The notes beneath the pieces are model-generated. The model made no database searches. It saw only the letters and a program-made list of their open reading frames with translations, and was not told where the DNA came from. DNA of 64,000 bases from Plantago ovata (Eukaryota; Streptophyta; Magnoliopsida; Lamiales; Plantaginaceae): contig CM051455.1 of the NCBI GenBank assembly GCA_028274465.1, positions 105,150,942 to 105,214,941 on the forward strand. Reading direction: 5' to 3'. Made by a program: the position numbers and the translations under genes. Positions 45,339 through 57,200 of this stretch are shown in pieces (the first letter of the stretch is position 1; each line of letters starts with the position of its first letter).

Positions 45339-46104
45339 ATGAATACGAGAGCGAAGAGAGTTGGACGCGAAGGTACCTCCAAGGGCAAGAAGAAAGCGAA
45401 GAACAGTCCCGAGGCACCCTGTGAGTCGGATAGCCTCAAGGCTTACTGACAACAGTTATTGAGTGAGGGAGAGCGATCAGTGATTGGTGACCGTAGCATG
45501 ATGCGGCTCTTGACCGACCTAGACAACTTATGGAGTTGATTTCGGACCGTGGTTGGGCATTTTATTCCATGGAGCTTCCACATTGGGATTGCGTTGTTGT
45601 TGAGGAGTTCTACATCGGGTTTGAGGACTATGATGACCCCGGGTTCTGTGCAAAGCCGAAATCCTACCGGAAGGGGTCTGCCACCGAATTCGCTTTGACT
45701 TCTTTCTAGCAACACTTACTTTTTCTGTGGTGACCGAGGTGAGAGGAGTTGGGGTCCCATTCTCTCCTTTGAAGATTACTAGCATCTTGATGGGGTTGGA
45801 GGTCGATTTGTAGGAGGACGACAATGACCACTTGGGCAAGTGGGGTGAAGATGAGAACCCTTTCACCTATAACGCCGCGGAGCTCTACCTCTATGATCGG
45901 GATGCGGAGACATATAGTCAGCGAGTGGCTAATGCTATCACCCACTCCACTTGTCAGTTCCCACCACTACAGCCTCGCACAGTTGACCAGAGTGATTTGT
46001 CGGTGTCCGCAAGGTTGATGATGAAGTTTATCATGGCCAATCTGGTGCCAAGGAAGAATGATTCGAAGATGCATCCCTATCTTGGGAACTTGATCTATGC
46101 TCTA
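45339..46104 (+). pseudogene. ORF2 of A' (second truncated copy)
   Basis: Starts MNTRAKRVGREGTSKGKKKA at 45339. A stop (TGA) falls after SDSLKAY at 45447, and 22 bp missing near 45500 relative to A remove the ISFTEA part. A foreign block of about 90 bp (45635-45725) splits the EDYD...VTE region, and a TAG lies at about 45811. From 45832 it is open to the same LIYAL end, where the minus-strand LTR E' begins at 46105, exactly as in A at 27431. Confidence 0.8.
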
Positions 46105-46206
46105 TGATGTCGTTAGAATCAAAATTAATATTTATTTGTTTAAGGCCAAAGAACACTCAACACTACACAACACGTAGTGTAATGGTAAGTTGTCCCCGAG
46201 TGTCGT
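46105..46206 (-). repeat. LTR fragment E' (minus strand)
   Basis: Begins TGATGTCGTTAGAATC and matches 27431-27535 nearly base for base. It is interrupted at GAGTGTCGT by element D'. Confidence 0.8.
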
Positions 46207-47463
46207 TGATGAACGAGATTGTCAGACTCGAACAATCAAATAAATTTGTTTGAAAGCCAAAGGGCAACTCACAACTACACAAAACACGTAGTGCAGAGGT
46301 AAGATGACATCGAGTGTCGATCTCTAGGGAGTAAACTAGATTTAACTAAATAACTATATATAATTTCAGAAAACAAATTTATATTAACTCGACTTAATAA
46401 TATATGGAGAAAGCTGGTGATAGTATGCTCGTTCTAAGCATCAAGTTCTAATTATGCATGAAAGTGCAACTCGTACTGCCTTAAAAGTAATTCGATTTAC
46501 AAACACCAAAGACAGGTTTGTAGACGTGTATTTTGAAAGCTTCCTATCTATACTAATACTTGGCTAAGGTTGTCAGTCTTAGTTCAAGCAGTACTTGCAA
46601 ATTATATATAATCGAATCGATGATCTTGAATTGTCCTAGTGTTTCTAACACTTTTCTACGAAGATATATGGCTTAGTCAGATCAAAGAATCGAATTAAGA
46701 TAATTAAACAAGTAAAAGACTCATAAACTCAATCATGCATAATACACCCCTAGATACGAATTCACATACTGTCACCAACTAGATGCTTAGCTAATCATAT
46801 CGATAACACAATCAACAATCATAATCGAAGCAATAATGAATGACTTGAAAGATAAATAGAAAAATTGTGAGATATAAGGTTACCACCAAAGGTTGTCAAT
46901 CTCCGGTGAATTGCTAAACTCACAAAGATCTAGCAAGGTGAGATCAATACGTGTCCAAATCTCTCATCTAGCTCCAAATTCGCTAAGATACAAAGGTTCT
47001 AAGAGAAAATATACCCAGAACAAGCTCTAGGTTTTAAGTCTGTAAAATAATGATGAAAGATATGAAAATTCGCAGATTTTGGAAATATATATAGTTGCGG
47101 TCGGACGCTCCCCAGCGGTCCGCCGCGCACGCGGCTGTAATACCCCGTATTTTTTTATTTATTGTTTTTTCTAATATTATTTTATTTTAATTAATTTTAA
47201 CTCTTTTAATAGTTAATTAATTATCATTATATTATTTATGTTTTTATTTAATTCTCGATACCTTTCTGCGTTGAACATATCGAATTAAAAGTCAAGTGAG
47301 AAGTTGCTGGACCGAGTTCGTAAAACTAGCTACCGGGCTAGTGAAATCTGATTTTCTAAGTCCATTGTTTGAGCCCATTATTTTAAAACCCAATCTGGGC
47401 CCAAGTCCATATCTTAACCCTAACCCTTACCCATCTTCACTCTTCATTCACTTGCCGACAAAG

Positions 47464-47494
<31 letters not shown>

Positions 47495-48080
47495 AAACGA
47501 GAGAGAGAGAGGAGAGAAGAAGAACCGCGGCTGCTGCTTCTTCCCAGAACCGCCGCCGCCATCATCTCCGGTCCCGTGCCGCGCCGTCGCTCCGTCCACC
47601 GTCGCCTCTGTTCCGTTCTGCCCGCACCGATTCGCGTGCTCGCTGCTCCGATTCTGTTCCGCCGCGCCGCCCTCTCTTCCATTTCGCGCGTCGTTCGATC
47701 TTTCTGATCGAATTCCACCGGCTCCGTCCGTTTCAGTCACGCCGCCAACCCCCTCCGGTCTCGCTTGCCCATTTCCGTTCAGTTCTGCCCGGTAAGTTCC
47801 GTACAACTCGTTTTGTTTTTTTGGATCCAAATCTCAGTTGAAATCTTGATCTGGTCTTATTGTTCTCGTGATTCGCAGCTCGATTCCGTTCTTTATTGAT
47901 CGTTGCTCTTTTCCGCGTGCCCTGTTTCGTTGCTGTTCGGTCCAGCTTCGATTATTGCTCGTAGTTGTCCGGTTCTAGTTCGTGATTCGCATACTCTGTT
48001 CAGTTTCAGTTTTGACAAAGGTAGTCACGCTGCCTCTATCTTCTTCGTTTTTTTTTATTGGACGGTTTTGCCCCTGCTGC

Positions 48081-49353
48081 TAATGAACGCGGATTTGTCG
48101 GTTCCGGTTCAGTCAAATAGAATTTGTATTTAGCCAAAGGCAATCCACAACTACAACGAAAACCGTAGTGTAGCAGTAGAATGACTCGAGTGTCGTTCTC
48201 TCAGGACTATAACTAGCTTTATCTATTTAACAAGAGAATATAAAGCAGCAGACAGATAGCAATAGGGGGTTTCTAGCAGATAATGGAGATTGGTGATAGT
48301 ATGGTCCTTCTTAGCATAACGGGTCGATAATCATGCATAAATTCCTCGGTCTTGCATAGAGATCTTTGAATCAATCTAGTGTCCTTGTTGTAAATATTAA
48401 GCACTACGAAGATAAATTGGTCTGACAAGTCAACCACTATTGTTCTAACGTGTTCCGTAATTATTCAACACTACGAAGATAATTGGTCTGTGGGTCGACA
48501 AGTGTCCAATTGTGCATAGTAATTAATACAACATACGAGAATTTTGGTTACAACTGATCAACGAAATAAAGCAATGACACGGAGTATAATGCGCGATATA
48601 GCCATTAGCATGATTATCTTCCCTTCGCTAAGAATTCACATACTACCACCAACGATAAGTTTAGCTACTCATAATAGGCATGCAATCAACAGAAATCATA
48701 GAAGAAAACATGTTGAAAGAATATAAAATAAGTAGAATAAAACTGTAAGATACAAAGTTACCGAAGGTTGTCAGTCTCCGGATGATTGCGATCCTACGAG
48801 CTCCAAACTGCTATGAAATAGTATCCCCTAAGCTACGGAACTCCCAGGACAGGCCCCGGGAAGTTCCTACCTAAAACTATAGAGAGAGGTGAGAGAGAAG
48901 GTCTGGAAAGATATGATTTTCGGAGAAAAACTGAGCACTATATATAGGCCCCGAAAAACTACGGGGCGGTTCGCCGCATGGTGCGGCGGTTCGCCCCAGA
49001 CTTTTTCTCGCGGAATTCCGCGTTTCCGACGCGTTTTTGGATTCCTTCCCCTTTTCGGACTCGGTTTATGACTTCTAGTAGCCTTCTAACCTCCAGATTC
49101 GGCCCCTAGACTTCAAATCCTACCCAGAAACCTTCAGATACTCCAAATAGGCTTCTGGAACACCAATTCCTTGTCAACTTCAATATAATTGCCCGGAAAT
49201 CCCCGAATTTCAACCAAAACCTGTAAAATAAAATCTAAAGGGAAACGTGGCACTATTCTAATAAAATGTACTAAAATATAGCTAAATTAACATAGATGAT
49301 AGCTAAAATAGGTGAAAAAGACTCGAATGAAAGTGTAAAATACACATTCATCA
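48081..49353 (-). repeat. 3' LTR of element H
   Basis: 1,273 bp. Minus-strand palindromes GGGGCGAACCGCCGC and GCGGCGAACCGCCCC (48960-49000) lie directly upstream of CTATATATAG (about 48938-48948). Confidence 0.9.
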
Positions 49354-50830
49354 AACTCCCCAAACCGAACCTTTGCTTGTCCTCAAGCAACTAAGCTAGA
49401 CTCTAATACAAAAAACATGCAAGACACAAAATGGAGATTCATGCCAAATAAAATGAACTAATCTACTGAATCTACCAAAAAACATATGAACAAAAACCAT
49501 ACGAATCAAAGCATGAATATAGGTTGAAGAATACCTCGATTGACTTATACACATCCACATAAGCACTTATGTCAAGACAAGATAGTCTCTCGTAACATTC
49601 TCTACCTGGACCTAGTCAGTGACGACGTAATGATGCATGCTAAGATACGAATGGTTGCCCCGTGCCTATGAAACTGAGGACTTACTGCTGTTCCACCATG
49701 TTAAGACTTTCCCTCAAAAGAGGTCTAACCAGTACTGGCTCTCATCAAACGAAGGAGGGTTCCCTATAAAAGATAACACTCCCCTATTCTACCCATCTCT
49801 CAAGTAAAGTCTTAAGCTATTCACCACTTCCTGAATGGAAGGACGAGGGTGGTCTAGAACAGATGACACTCAAGACAAAAAAGATAAAAGATAAAAAACA
49901 CGATTACGGACATTACAGAAATGGAAAACACTTTGCTAAGCTGCTATTTGGCTTTCTTTTTTTGGACCCTTTTTTTGCTTTTTCTTGGGGTCTTTTCTTT
50001 TTTCTTTTTTTCTTCCTAGGTTCTTTTTTCTTTTTTTCTTTTTCTCTTTTTTCCTGGAATTTTTCTTTCTTTTTTTTCGATTTTTCTAGCCAGCAGTAGC
50101 ATAACAAAAAAGGGAAACAAAATGACTCACACGACTTCCCCAAACCTATTCGAAAGAATAGGTTGGAGCACAAAATTCACGGAAAAATAAAAAACAAACT
50201 CACGATACGAAAATGAAAAACAGAAACAAGTCTATGACGGTGTAACCCCCTCCCCAAACCTATTCGGAAGAATAGGTTATAAACAAAGGATCACACAACC
50301 TCACACTACCTCCTTCCTAGGCATTTAGCAATCTCAAAGCATGGTGAAGACTTGTTGCCTCTTAGGTACATAATTACTCGGGAAAACAACCATAAGACCC
50401 TAACATGCATCATCCTATTATAAAGGCCTTCGTGAACCGCAGTAGAGAAAACACCACTAAGTGATGTCGAGACTACCAAGCTTAACTAAGTGCAATACAT
50501 AAATGTGACAAGCCAAGCGAGAAAAACCTCAAACAAATTCATAGAGATGAAGCATACGATTAGTGACATAGTTAGCTGATCTACCCAATAAAAAAGTTCA
50601 AAAAATTCGGCAATAAACTCCATATAAAACATGCAAGACTATCCTAGGAAAGCAGTAAACGTGCAAATGCAATTAAAAAAACAAGACTATCCTACTCAAC
50701 ATCACAAAGCCAAACAATACTTAACATCATGATTCACATCCCATCCCCCTCATGAAACTTAAGCTAGTCCCTAGCAAAAGAGAATGAGTAAATAAAAAGT
50801 GATACTAGATGTTACCGAACGGTTTGGCCT
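49354..50830 (-). other. 3' untranslated region of element H
   Basis: Polypurine tract complement AACTCCCCAAACCG at 49354. Two hairpins CCTATTCGAAAGAATAGG (50145-50162) and CCTATTCGGAAGAATAGG (50256-50273), each beside a CCCCAAA purine-tract complement. T/C-rich runs at 49955-50085. No gene. Confidence 0.7.
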
Positions 50831-50901
50831 CGGTCGGCTGAGTATTCAAGAATGGACTCAAGAGTACCTCCCCACGGTGGCCGCCATTCTCTTGGTCCGA
50901 T

Positions 50902-52166
50902 TTAGCAAAGAGACCTAGGAAGCCTCAAAGATCTCTCCATGGTGAATGGACTGGTTTGCTTTGCAGGCATATCCAATAAGGACTTCATCAATAGGAGGAC
51001 ATTCACTTTGACTTCATCGAGGTGCTTGTTTAGTGGTGGCTCCTGTGTATCTTGCTTGTCAAGCTTTCCACCTCGGAGAAGTAGATTCACCTCTTTGTAC
51101 TTAAGAACCTCAGTAGTAACGGAAGGAAGTGGTTTTGGGTTGATGCGAATGTCTGGGAGTAAAGAAACAGGGGAGCTGGGGTCGTCCACCTCACTGGTCA
51201 TGGGAGGCGGTTCTCCCCCCATGTTGGGCGACTCGCCCCCCACCTCCAGGGGGCGTCGCCTTCCAATCCTTTCTCCTCTTCAAGTTCTCGAACCTCTTCT
51301 ACTTCAACACAATTCAACAAGCTGAATTCTTCCGTAAGATGCTCAGCTACTTCAACTTCTTCAACAACTTTTGCTATACGAAGGTCATCTTCAACTTGCT
51401 CGACATGTGCATCTTCCTCACTGATTTCTTTGGTTTCAAAATACTCCTCGGATGAGCTTCCTGCTTCACCTCGATCTACTTCCTTTGCGGTGATGTGAAT
51501 TGGTATGACCTCATCGGATTGTGTTGAACCTCTGGCGTACTTACGGAGGACTTCTTCTGCCTCGTCGACCGTACATTCTCCCAGACCGCCGCTCAACTGA
51601 TCCACTCTAAGTCGTTCCTCTTCATGAAGTCCACCAACGAAGCACCAAATCAACTCCCCATCTTCGAAACGGTGATGGGGGCACTCACATTTATACATCT
51701 CAAAACGTTCGTAGGCGTCACAAAACTGCTCATACTCTCATTGCTCGAAATATTGGATCCTATCACGTAAGGAAATTGTCTCATGATAAGGCATGATCCG
51801 CGCCAAGAACTCCTCTACTACTTGGCCCCAAGTTTTCAGCGATCCTGGTTCAAACCTTGCAATCCAACGCCTCGGCTCATACCCAAGAGCAAAAGAAAAT
51901 AGTTTCCTGCATAATTGGTCCTTAGTAAAACTTTCTGCTGGAATTCTTTCTATTTCCTCCTCATAGGATCGAATGAAACTCCATGGGTCCATCCCTACTC
52001 CATCTTCGTACCTCGGTAAATACCTCACCATGGACGTCGTCACCTCATACCTCCTTAACTCGTCTTCCAGGTATATGGAAGATCCTCTCCTCACCTGCGA
52101 GAATTGGGGTGTCATGCGAGCGCGCATGGACATCATACCTGTATGTCTGTAGTAAGAGTAATTCAA
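50902..52166 (-). pseudogene. gag: gag of element H
   Basis: ATG at 52166 (MNYSYYRHTGMMSMRARM). The capsid-like region is as in G. An in-frame TGA replaces a Gly codon in FEQGEYEQ at about 51738, and a one-base shift near 51245 moves the C-terminal part to a third frame (50902-51243). The acidic linker EEVEVAEHLTEEF and the GGESP/GGEPPP repeats are best seen here. Two defects are enough to inactivate it, yet the element moved recently judging by its LTRs. Confidence 0.85.
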
Positions 52167-52368
52167 AACTAAAAATTAGCCTCGTTAGAAATTTCGAAAA
52201 ATCGAGAATAAATCTAGATATCGAATACTACTAAGGCTAGGAAAGGGAAATTAGAAACAGACTAGGAAAGCAGTATCAGAGAGAGATTGAAAAGGAAAAC
52301 TAAAACTAGTAGAATTAGGAATCTAAAGCTGTAAATATAAACAAATTAAATAGAAAAAAGGAGTATAG

Positions 52369-52388
52369 TCCCCGGCAACGGCGCCAAT
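52369..52388 (-). other. Primer binding site of element H
   Basis: Reverse complement ATTGGCGCCGTTGCCGGGGA, a perfect match to the tRNA-Asp-type Athila consensus, adjacent to the LTR. Confidence 0.9.
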
Positions 52389-52389
52389 T

Positions 52390-53661
52390 TGATGAACGCG
52401 GATTTGTCGGTTCTGGTTCAGTCAAATAGAATTTATATTTAGCCAAAGGCAATCCACAACTACAACGAAAACCGTAGTGTAGCAGTAGAATGACTCGAGT
52501 GTCGTTCTCTCAGGACTATAACTAGCTTTATCTATTTAACAAGAGAATATAAAGCAACAGACAGATAGCAATAGGGGGTTTCTAGCAGATAATGGAGATT
52601 GGTGATAGTATGGTCCTTCTTAGCATAATGGGTCGATAATCATGCATAAATTCCTCGGTCTTGCATAGAGATCTTTGAATCAATCTAGTGTCCTTGTTGT
52701 AAATATTAAGCACTACGAAGATAAATTGGTCTGACAAGTCAACCACTATTGTTCTAACGTGTTCCGTAATTATTCAACACTACGAAGATAATTGGTCTGT
52801 GGGTCGACAAGTGTCCAATTGTGCATAGTAATTAATACAACATACGAGAATTTTGGTTACAACTGATCAACGAAATAAAGCAATGACACGGAGTATAATG
52901 CGCGATATAGCCATTAGCATGATTATCTTCCCTTCGCTAAGAATTCACATACTACCACCAACGATAAGTTTAGCTACTCATAATAGGCATGCAATCAACA
53001 GAAATCTTAGAAGAAAACATGTTGAAAGAATATAAAATAAGTAGAATAAAACTGTAAGATACAAAGTTACCTAAGGTTGTCAGTCTCCGGATGATTGCGA
53101 TCCTACGAGCTCCAAACTGCTATGAAAAAGTATCCCCTAAGCTACGGAACTCCCAGGACAGGCCCCGGGAAGTTCCTACCTAAAAGTATAGAGAAAGGTG
53201 AGAGAGAAGGTTTGGAAAGATATGATTTTCGGCGAAAAACTGAGCACTATATATAGGCCTCGAAAAACTACGGGGCGGTTCGTCCCATGGTGCGGCGGTT
53301 CGCCCCAGACTTTTTCTCGCGGAATTCCGCGTTTCCGACGCTTTTTTGGATTTCTTCCCCTTTTCGGACTCAGTTTCTGACTTCTAGTAGCCTTCTAACC
53401 TCCAGATTCGGCCCCTAGACTTCAAATCATATCCGAAAACCTTCAGATACTCCAAATAGGCTTCTGGAACACCAATTCCTTGTCAACTTCAATATAATTA
53501 CCCGGAAATCCCCGAATTTCATCCAAAACCTGTAAAATAAAATCTAAAGGGAAACGTGACACTATTCTAATAAAATTTACTAAAATATAGCTCAATTAAC
53601 TAGAGGATAGCTAAAATAGGTGAAAAAGACTCGAATGAAAGTGTAAAATACACATTCATCA
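52390..53661 (-). repeat. 5' LTR of element H
   Basis: 1,272 bp. TATA region at about 53246-53257 on the minus strand, palindromes at 53271-53312. The end TGATGAACGCGG at 52390 is intact here, whereas the 3' LTR has TAATGAACGCGG. Confidence 0.9.
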
Positions 53662-54223
53662 GCTGCCTTAACCTCGAATCTATTTGAGAACCGGGACTTA
53701 GGATAGTTTGAATGTTGTTGTCGTTGACTGTTTGACCCCTGACCTCGTCTGTTGCCTTTTTCGAATTGAGCTAGGACTGAAAATTGAACTGGTTGGATAA
53801 TTGGGACTGAACTGTAATAAGCAAACCTTGAGGACTGTTTTGGGATTTCTGAAAATCTAAAGGACCTTTTTGCAAATAGGTTTGACCAATGTGGACTGAC
53901 AAGTGGACTAGTTCGGGAGAGTTATGGGTTTTTGGTGGACGGTTTAGTATGTTTAGAAATTTGTTGGGCTTGTTTGTGCTTTCTGAAAATTAAAAAGGAC
54001 TTTTCTACAATACTTGTTTGAGGGTAGGTTAGTAATTTCACAACCCCTGGACTAAACTGTTAAATCGAATTTCCTTTGAGGACTGTTCTGAAGTTGTAAG
54101 AAACTATAGTACTGATTTGCAATCTTCTGTGGGGTTATTTTGGTAATTCTGAAATCCGAGTTTGAAAGTGTTTTCTAAAAGCGAGTGAACTGCTTTATGT
54201 CTTGGTGAAGTCGAGTAACTAGT

Positions 54224-54290
54224 TGTCTTCTAGCTCGGTTGGTTAAGAGTTGTGTGACTAACTGAAAGGTCCCGAGTTCGAGCCCCTCCT
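54224..54290 (+). ncRNA. tRNA-like sequence, possible SINE head
   Basis: TAGCTCGGTTGGTTAAGAG fits an RNA polymerase III A box with a D-arm (GCTC/GAG pairing). GGTCCCGAGTTCGAGCC, about 32 bp on, fits a B box with the GTTCGA T-loop. The anticodon arm does not pair well and the 3' half of the acceptor stem is missing, so this is not a working tRNA gene. It lies within the body of solo LTR T. Confidence 0.45.
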
Positions 54291-57200
54291 TTGCCACTCC
54301 TTCACCGACCTTTTCATTCTTATCCGTTTAGCTTTTGTTCGACTTCTAGTTAGTAACTAGATACTTTCTGTTTAGGTGCTTCGTCCGTTAGCTCTTAGTT
54401 CGCTGTGTTTTTGGTGGAGCATTGCTTGCAAGGCTTAAGGTGAGTGTTCACCCCTAAACTTATCTATTTGTGAAAAACTGGAAGGCTATGTGACTATCTG
54501 TATCTATTACTATATATTCTGTTATACTGTATGCTTCCGCGTAAAAATAACTAAGTCCTAAGTATGACTATTTACTCAGCTTTGTTTGTTGCTACTCTGT
54601 TCTGGATTAACTCTTCTGCAGGAACACTTCTAGATGTTTCGAGATCCGATTGTTATTATCTGTTTGTTCTGTATCTGTATCTGTTCTGTCTGTTTCTGTG
54701 TGACCGGTCGATTAGGTCGTAACTAGGTAGGCTTGGGTAGTAGAGGACTATCGGGTTTGCTTGGTTATTGCCTAGTCTAATCCCTTTTAGACGCGAGGCA
54801 GAAGTCGCTGAGGTCTATTAGGGTCGTAGGTTCTGTTTCCCCAAAGTACACGGGGGTTTCTGTTTCTGTCCGGAGTTGTATACCCTCTGGAGGTAGCTAT
54901 AAGGGCTATTGGGAGTAGGAGCAATAAGGCGGGCTGCACCAACGGACTTCGACTTATCTGTTCTGTATTTCTGTTCTGTTATCTGTTCTGTTTGTTATAT
55001 TATTTGCTGAAAAGGATTTTGATTTAAAAAACTATTTACTTTCTGTTTGTTAACTTAGAACCTCACTGAGATCCTTTATCTCACACTCTCTTTGTTTTCA
55101 AAATTCCTTCCTTTCATATACTACTGAGGATGCACGCGAGTAGGATGTCAGCGACTGAGAGAAGGGTCTGGGGTGTCTTTGGGAATTGATTTCAAAATAA
55201 GAAGATGAAACTTTTCACTGTCTTCAATAGTTGTTATTCATTTGATTTCTAAGTTACTATTGGATATTTACTTGATTCTGTTAGCGCTGTGCGCGTCAAA
55301 TATCATTATGGCCTTTATTGCCGACCGTTGCTTTTATAATTATTTCGGATTTTCCTTTTTCAAAAAAATTGTTTGTTTTTAAAAACCGGTACCGTTACAG
55401 CGGGCGGTGCGCCCCGCACGGGCAGAATGCGGCTCGTGCCAAATTCTTCCTCCGGATCTTCGATTTTGGCTCCTTGCACGGTTTTGAGCTCCGAAACTTG
55501 GTCTTTTGGCCTTGAAACTCATCTCGGTACTCCTTGACACACGACGGGTGATCTTGTTGCACCACAACATCATTGTTTCGCCACGAATTACATCCAAAAA
55601 CACAATTTCCATCTAAAACTTGAAAAGAACAAAAGAAATGGAAACGTGACACTATTCTAACAAAATGCACTAAAATGCATGCAAGAGGATAGCTAAATTG
55701 GTGAAAAAAGACTCGAATGATAGTATAAAAAACACTGTCATCAAACTCCCCAAACCGAACCTTTGCTTGTCCTCAAGCAACTAGCTAGACTCTACGCAAC
55801 CTACATGCAACACAAAGAGGAGTCTCATGCCAAACAAGAAGAAATAATTGATTGTATCTACCAAATGCTTATGAACAAAGACCATACAAATCATAACATG
55901 GAAGTAGGTCGAAGAATGTCTCGATTGAACCTATACACATTCACATATGCACTTTGTTAAACAAGAGAGTCTCTCGTAACATTCTCCACCTGGACCTAGT
56001 CAATGACGACGTAATGACGCATGTCAAAATACAAGTGGTTTCCCCGTGCCTATGAAACCGAGGGATTACTACTGTTCACCAAGTGAGACTTTCCCTCAAG
56101 AAAGGTCGAACCAATACTGGCTCTCATCAAACGAAGGAGGGTTCCCTAAAAGACAACACTCCCCTATTCTACCCGACTCTTAAAGGAAAACTCTTCACCA
56201 CTTCCTGAATGGCAGGACGAAGGTGGTCTAGAACAAACCTTGGACTAGGCGACACGAGAACACAAGGAAGAATTTACAACTCGATTACGAACTATTACAA
56301 AAGTTGAAAAATAATGCAACACTTTGCTAAAACTGCTTTTGGCATGCTTGGACCCTTCTTTTGCTTGAAATACAATGAAAGGAAATAACAATGACACTAC
56401 AACGACCTCCCCAAACCTATTCGAAAGAATAGGTTGGAGCACAAATGATGACAGTGTTTTTTACACTATCATTCGGGTCTTTTTCACCAATTTAACTATC
56501 CTCTTGCATGCATTTTAGTGCATTTTGTTATGATAGTGTCACGTTTCCATTTATTTTGTTATTTTCAGGTTTTAGGTGAAAATCGCACTTTTGGATGTAA
56601 ATCATGGCGAAACATTGAAGTTTTGGTGCAACAAGATCACCCGTGGTGTGTCAAGGAGTACCGGGACGTGTTTCCAGGCCAAAATACCAAGATTCGGAGC
56701 TCAATACCGTGCCAAGGACAAGGAACATGAAATATTCGAGATATCTTGTATGAGGCGGAAACGGTAGTTCATTCGTAGTTCGGATGAAGATTTTGGAACC
56801 TTTAAAGTGAAATCTGGAAGTTCCATTTGCATAGTCTCAGTATTTTGGGAACCCGTCTTTCATACTATATTGGATTGGGATGCGGTTATAACCTACACGT
56901 ATCTAACTCAAAGAGCTATCCAAGGTGGGTCTTATGTGCCAATCCGAGTTCGGACGCGCCCGGAATGTCTGTTCGAACGTAGACGAAAAATTGGCAAACT
57001 TGCTGCCAGCCACAGGCGGACCGCCGGGTACGGGGGCAGACAGCCCCACAGTTTCCGGAAGTTTGCGTTACTTTATATATAAAAGTCGAATTTTCACATT
57101 CCATCTTCATATTTGGAGAGACATAAACCCTAGAGCTTGTTCTGGGTATTCTTTGACTTAGAACCATTATTTCTTAGCGATTTTGGAGCTAGAGTAGAGA

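Larger units (their letters stand above)
48081..53661 (-). mobile_element. Complete gag-only LTR retrotransposon 'H' (minus strand)
   Basis: 5,581 bp with LTRs 48081-49353 (3') and 52390-53661 (5'), exact GCTGC target duplications (48076-48080, 53662-53666), primer site, gag and purine tract. By eye the LTRs differ at about 30 of 1,272 positions (2-3 %). There is no pol. Same family as G, with higher completeness. Confidence 0.9.
47136..55399 (+). mobile_element. Solo LTR 'T' of another Ty3/gypsy family (split by element H)
   Basis: It begins TGTAATACCCCGTATTTT and ends GGTACCGTTACA, the style of chromovirus (Tekay/Del-like) LTRs. Without element H it is about 2.68 kb. Flanks GCGGC (47131-47135) and GCGGG (55400-55404) are an imperfect 5-bp duplication. 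It contains an (AAAG)n run at 47461-47495 and a GC-rich stretch (47525-47790) whose open frames on both strands look like compositional artefacts. Lineage is inferred from end sequence and length only. Confidence 0.7.
46207..56445 (-). mobile_element. Minus-strand Athila-like element D', 3' LTR and 3' region
   Basis: The 3' LTR occupies 46207-47135 plus 55405-55743 (about 1.27 kb), split by solo LTR T. It resembles LTRs D and F in reverse orientation. The 3' region 55744-56445 starts AACTCCCCAAACCG and contains the hairpin CCTATTCGAAAGAATAGG (56413-56434). It is then cut by element F. TATA-like CTATATATATTTCC on the minus strand at 47082-47096. Confidence 0.75.

Noticed and set aside
47296..47841. 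Open frames of 93-181 codons on both strands in a GC-rich stretch
   Set aside because: Overlapping frames on both strands with Arg/Pro/Ser bias inside an LTR; no recognisable domain and no start context. Best seen as a GC-rich leader of LTR T.
54224..54290. A functional tRNA gene
   Set aside because: Only the D-arm and T-loop boxes fit; anticodon and acceptor stems do not form.
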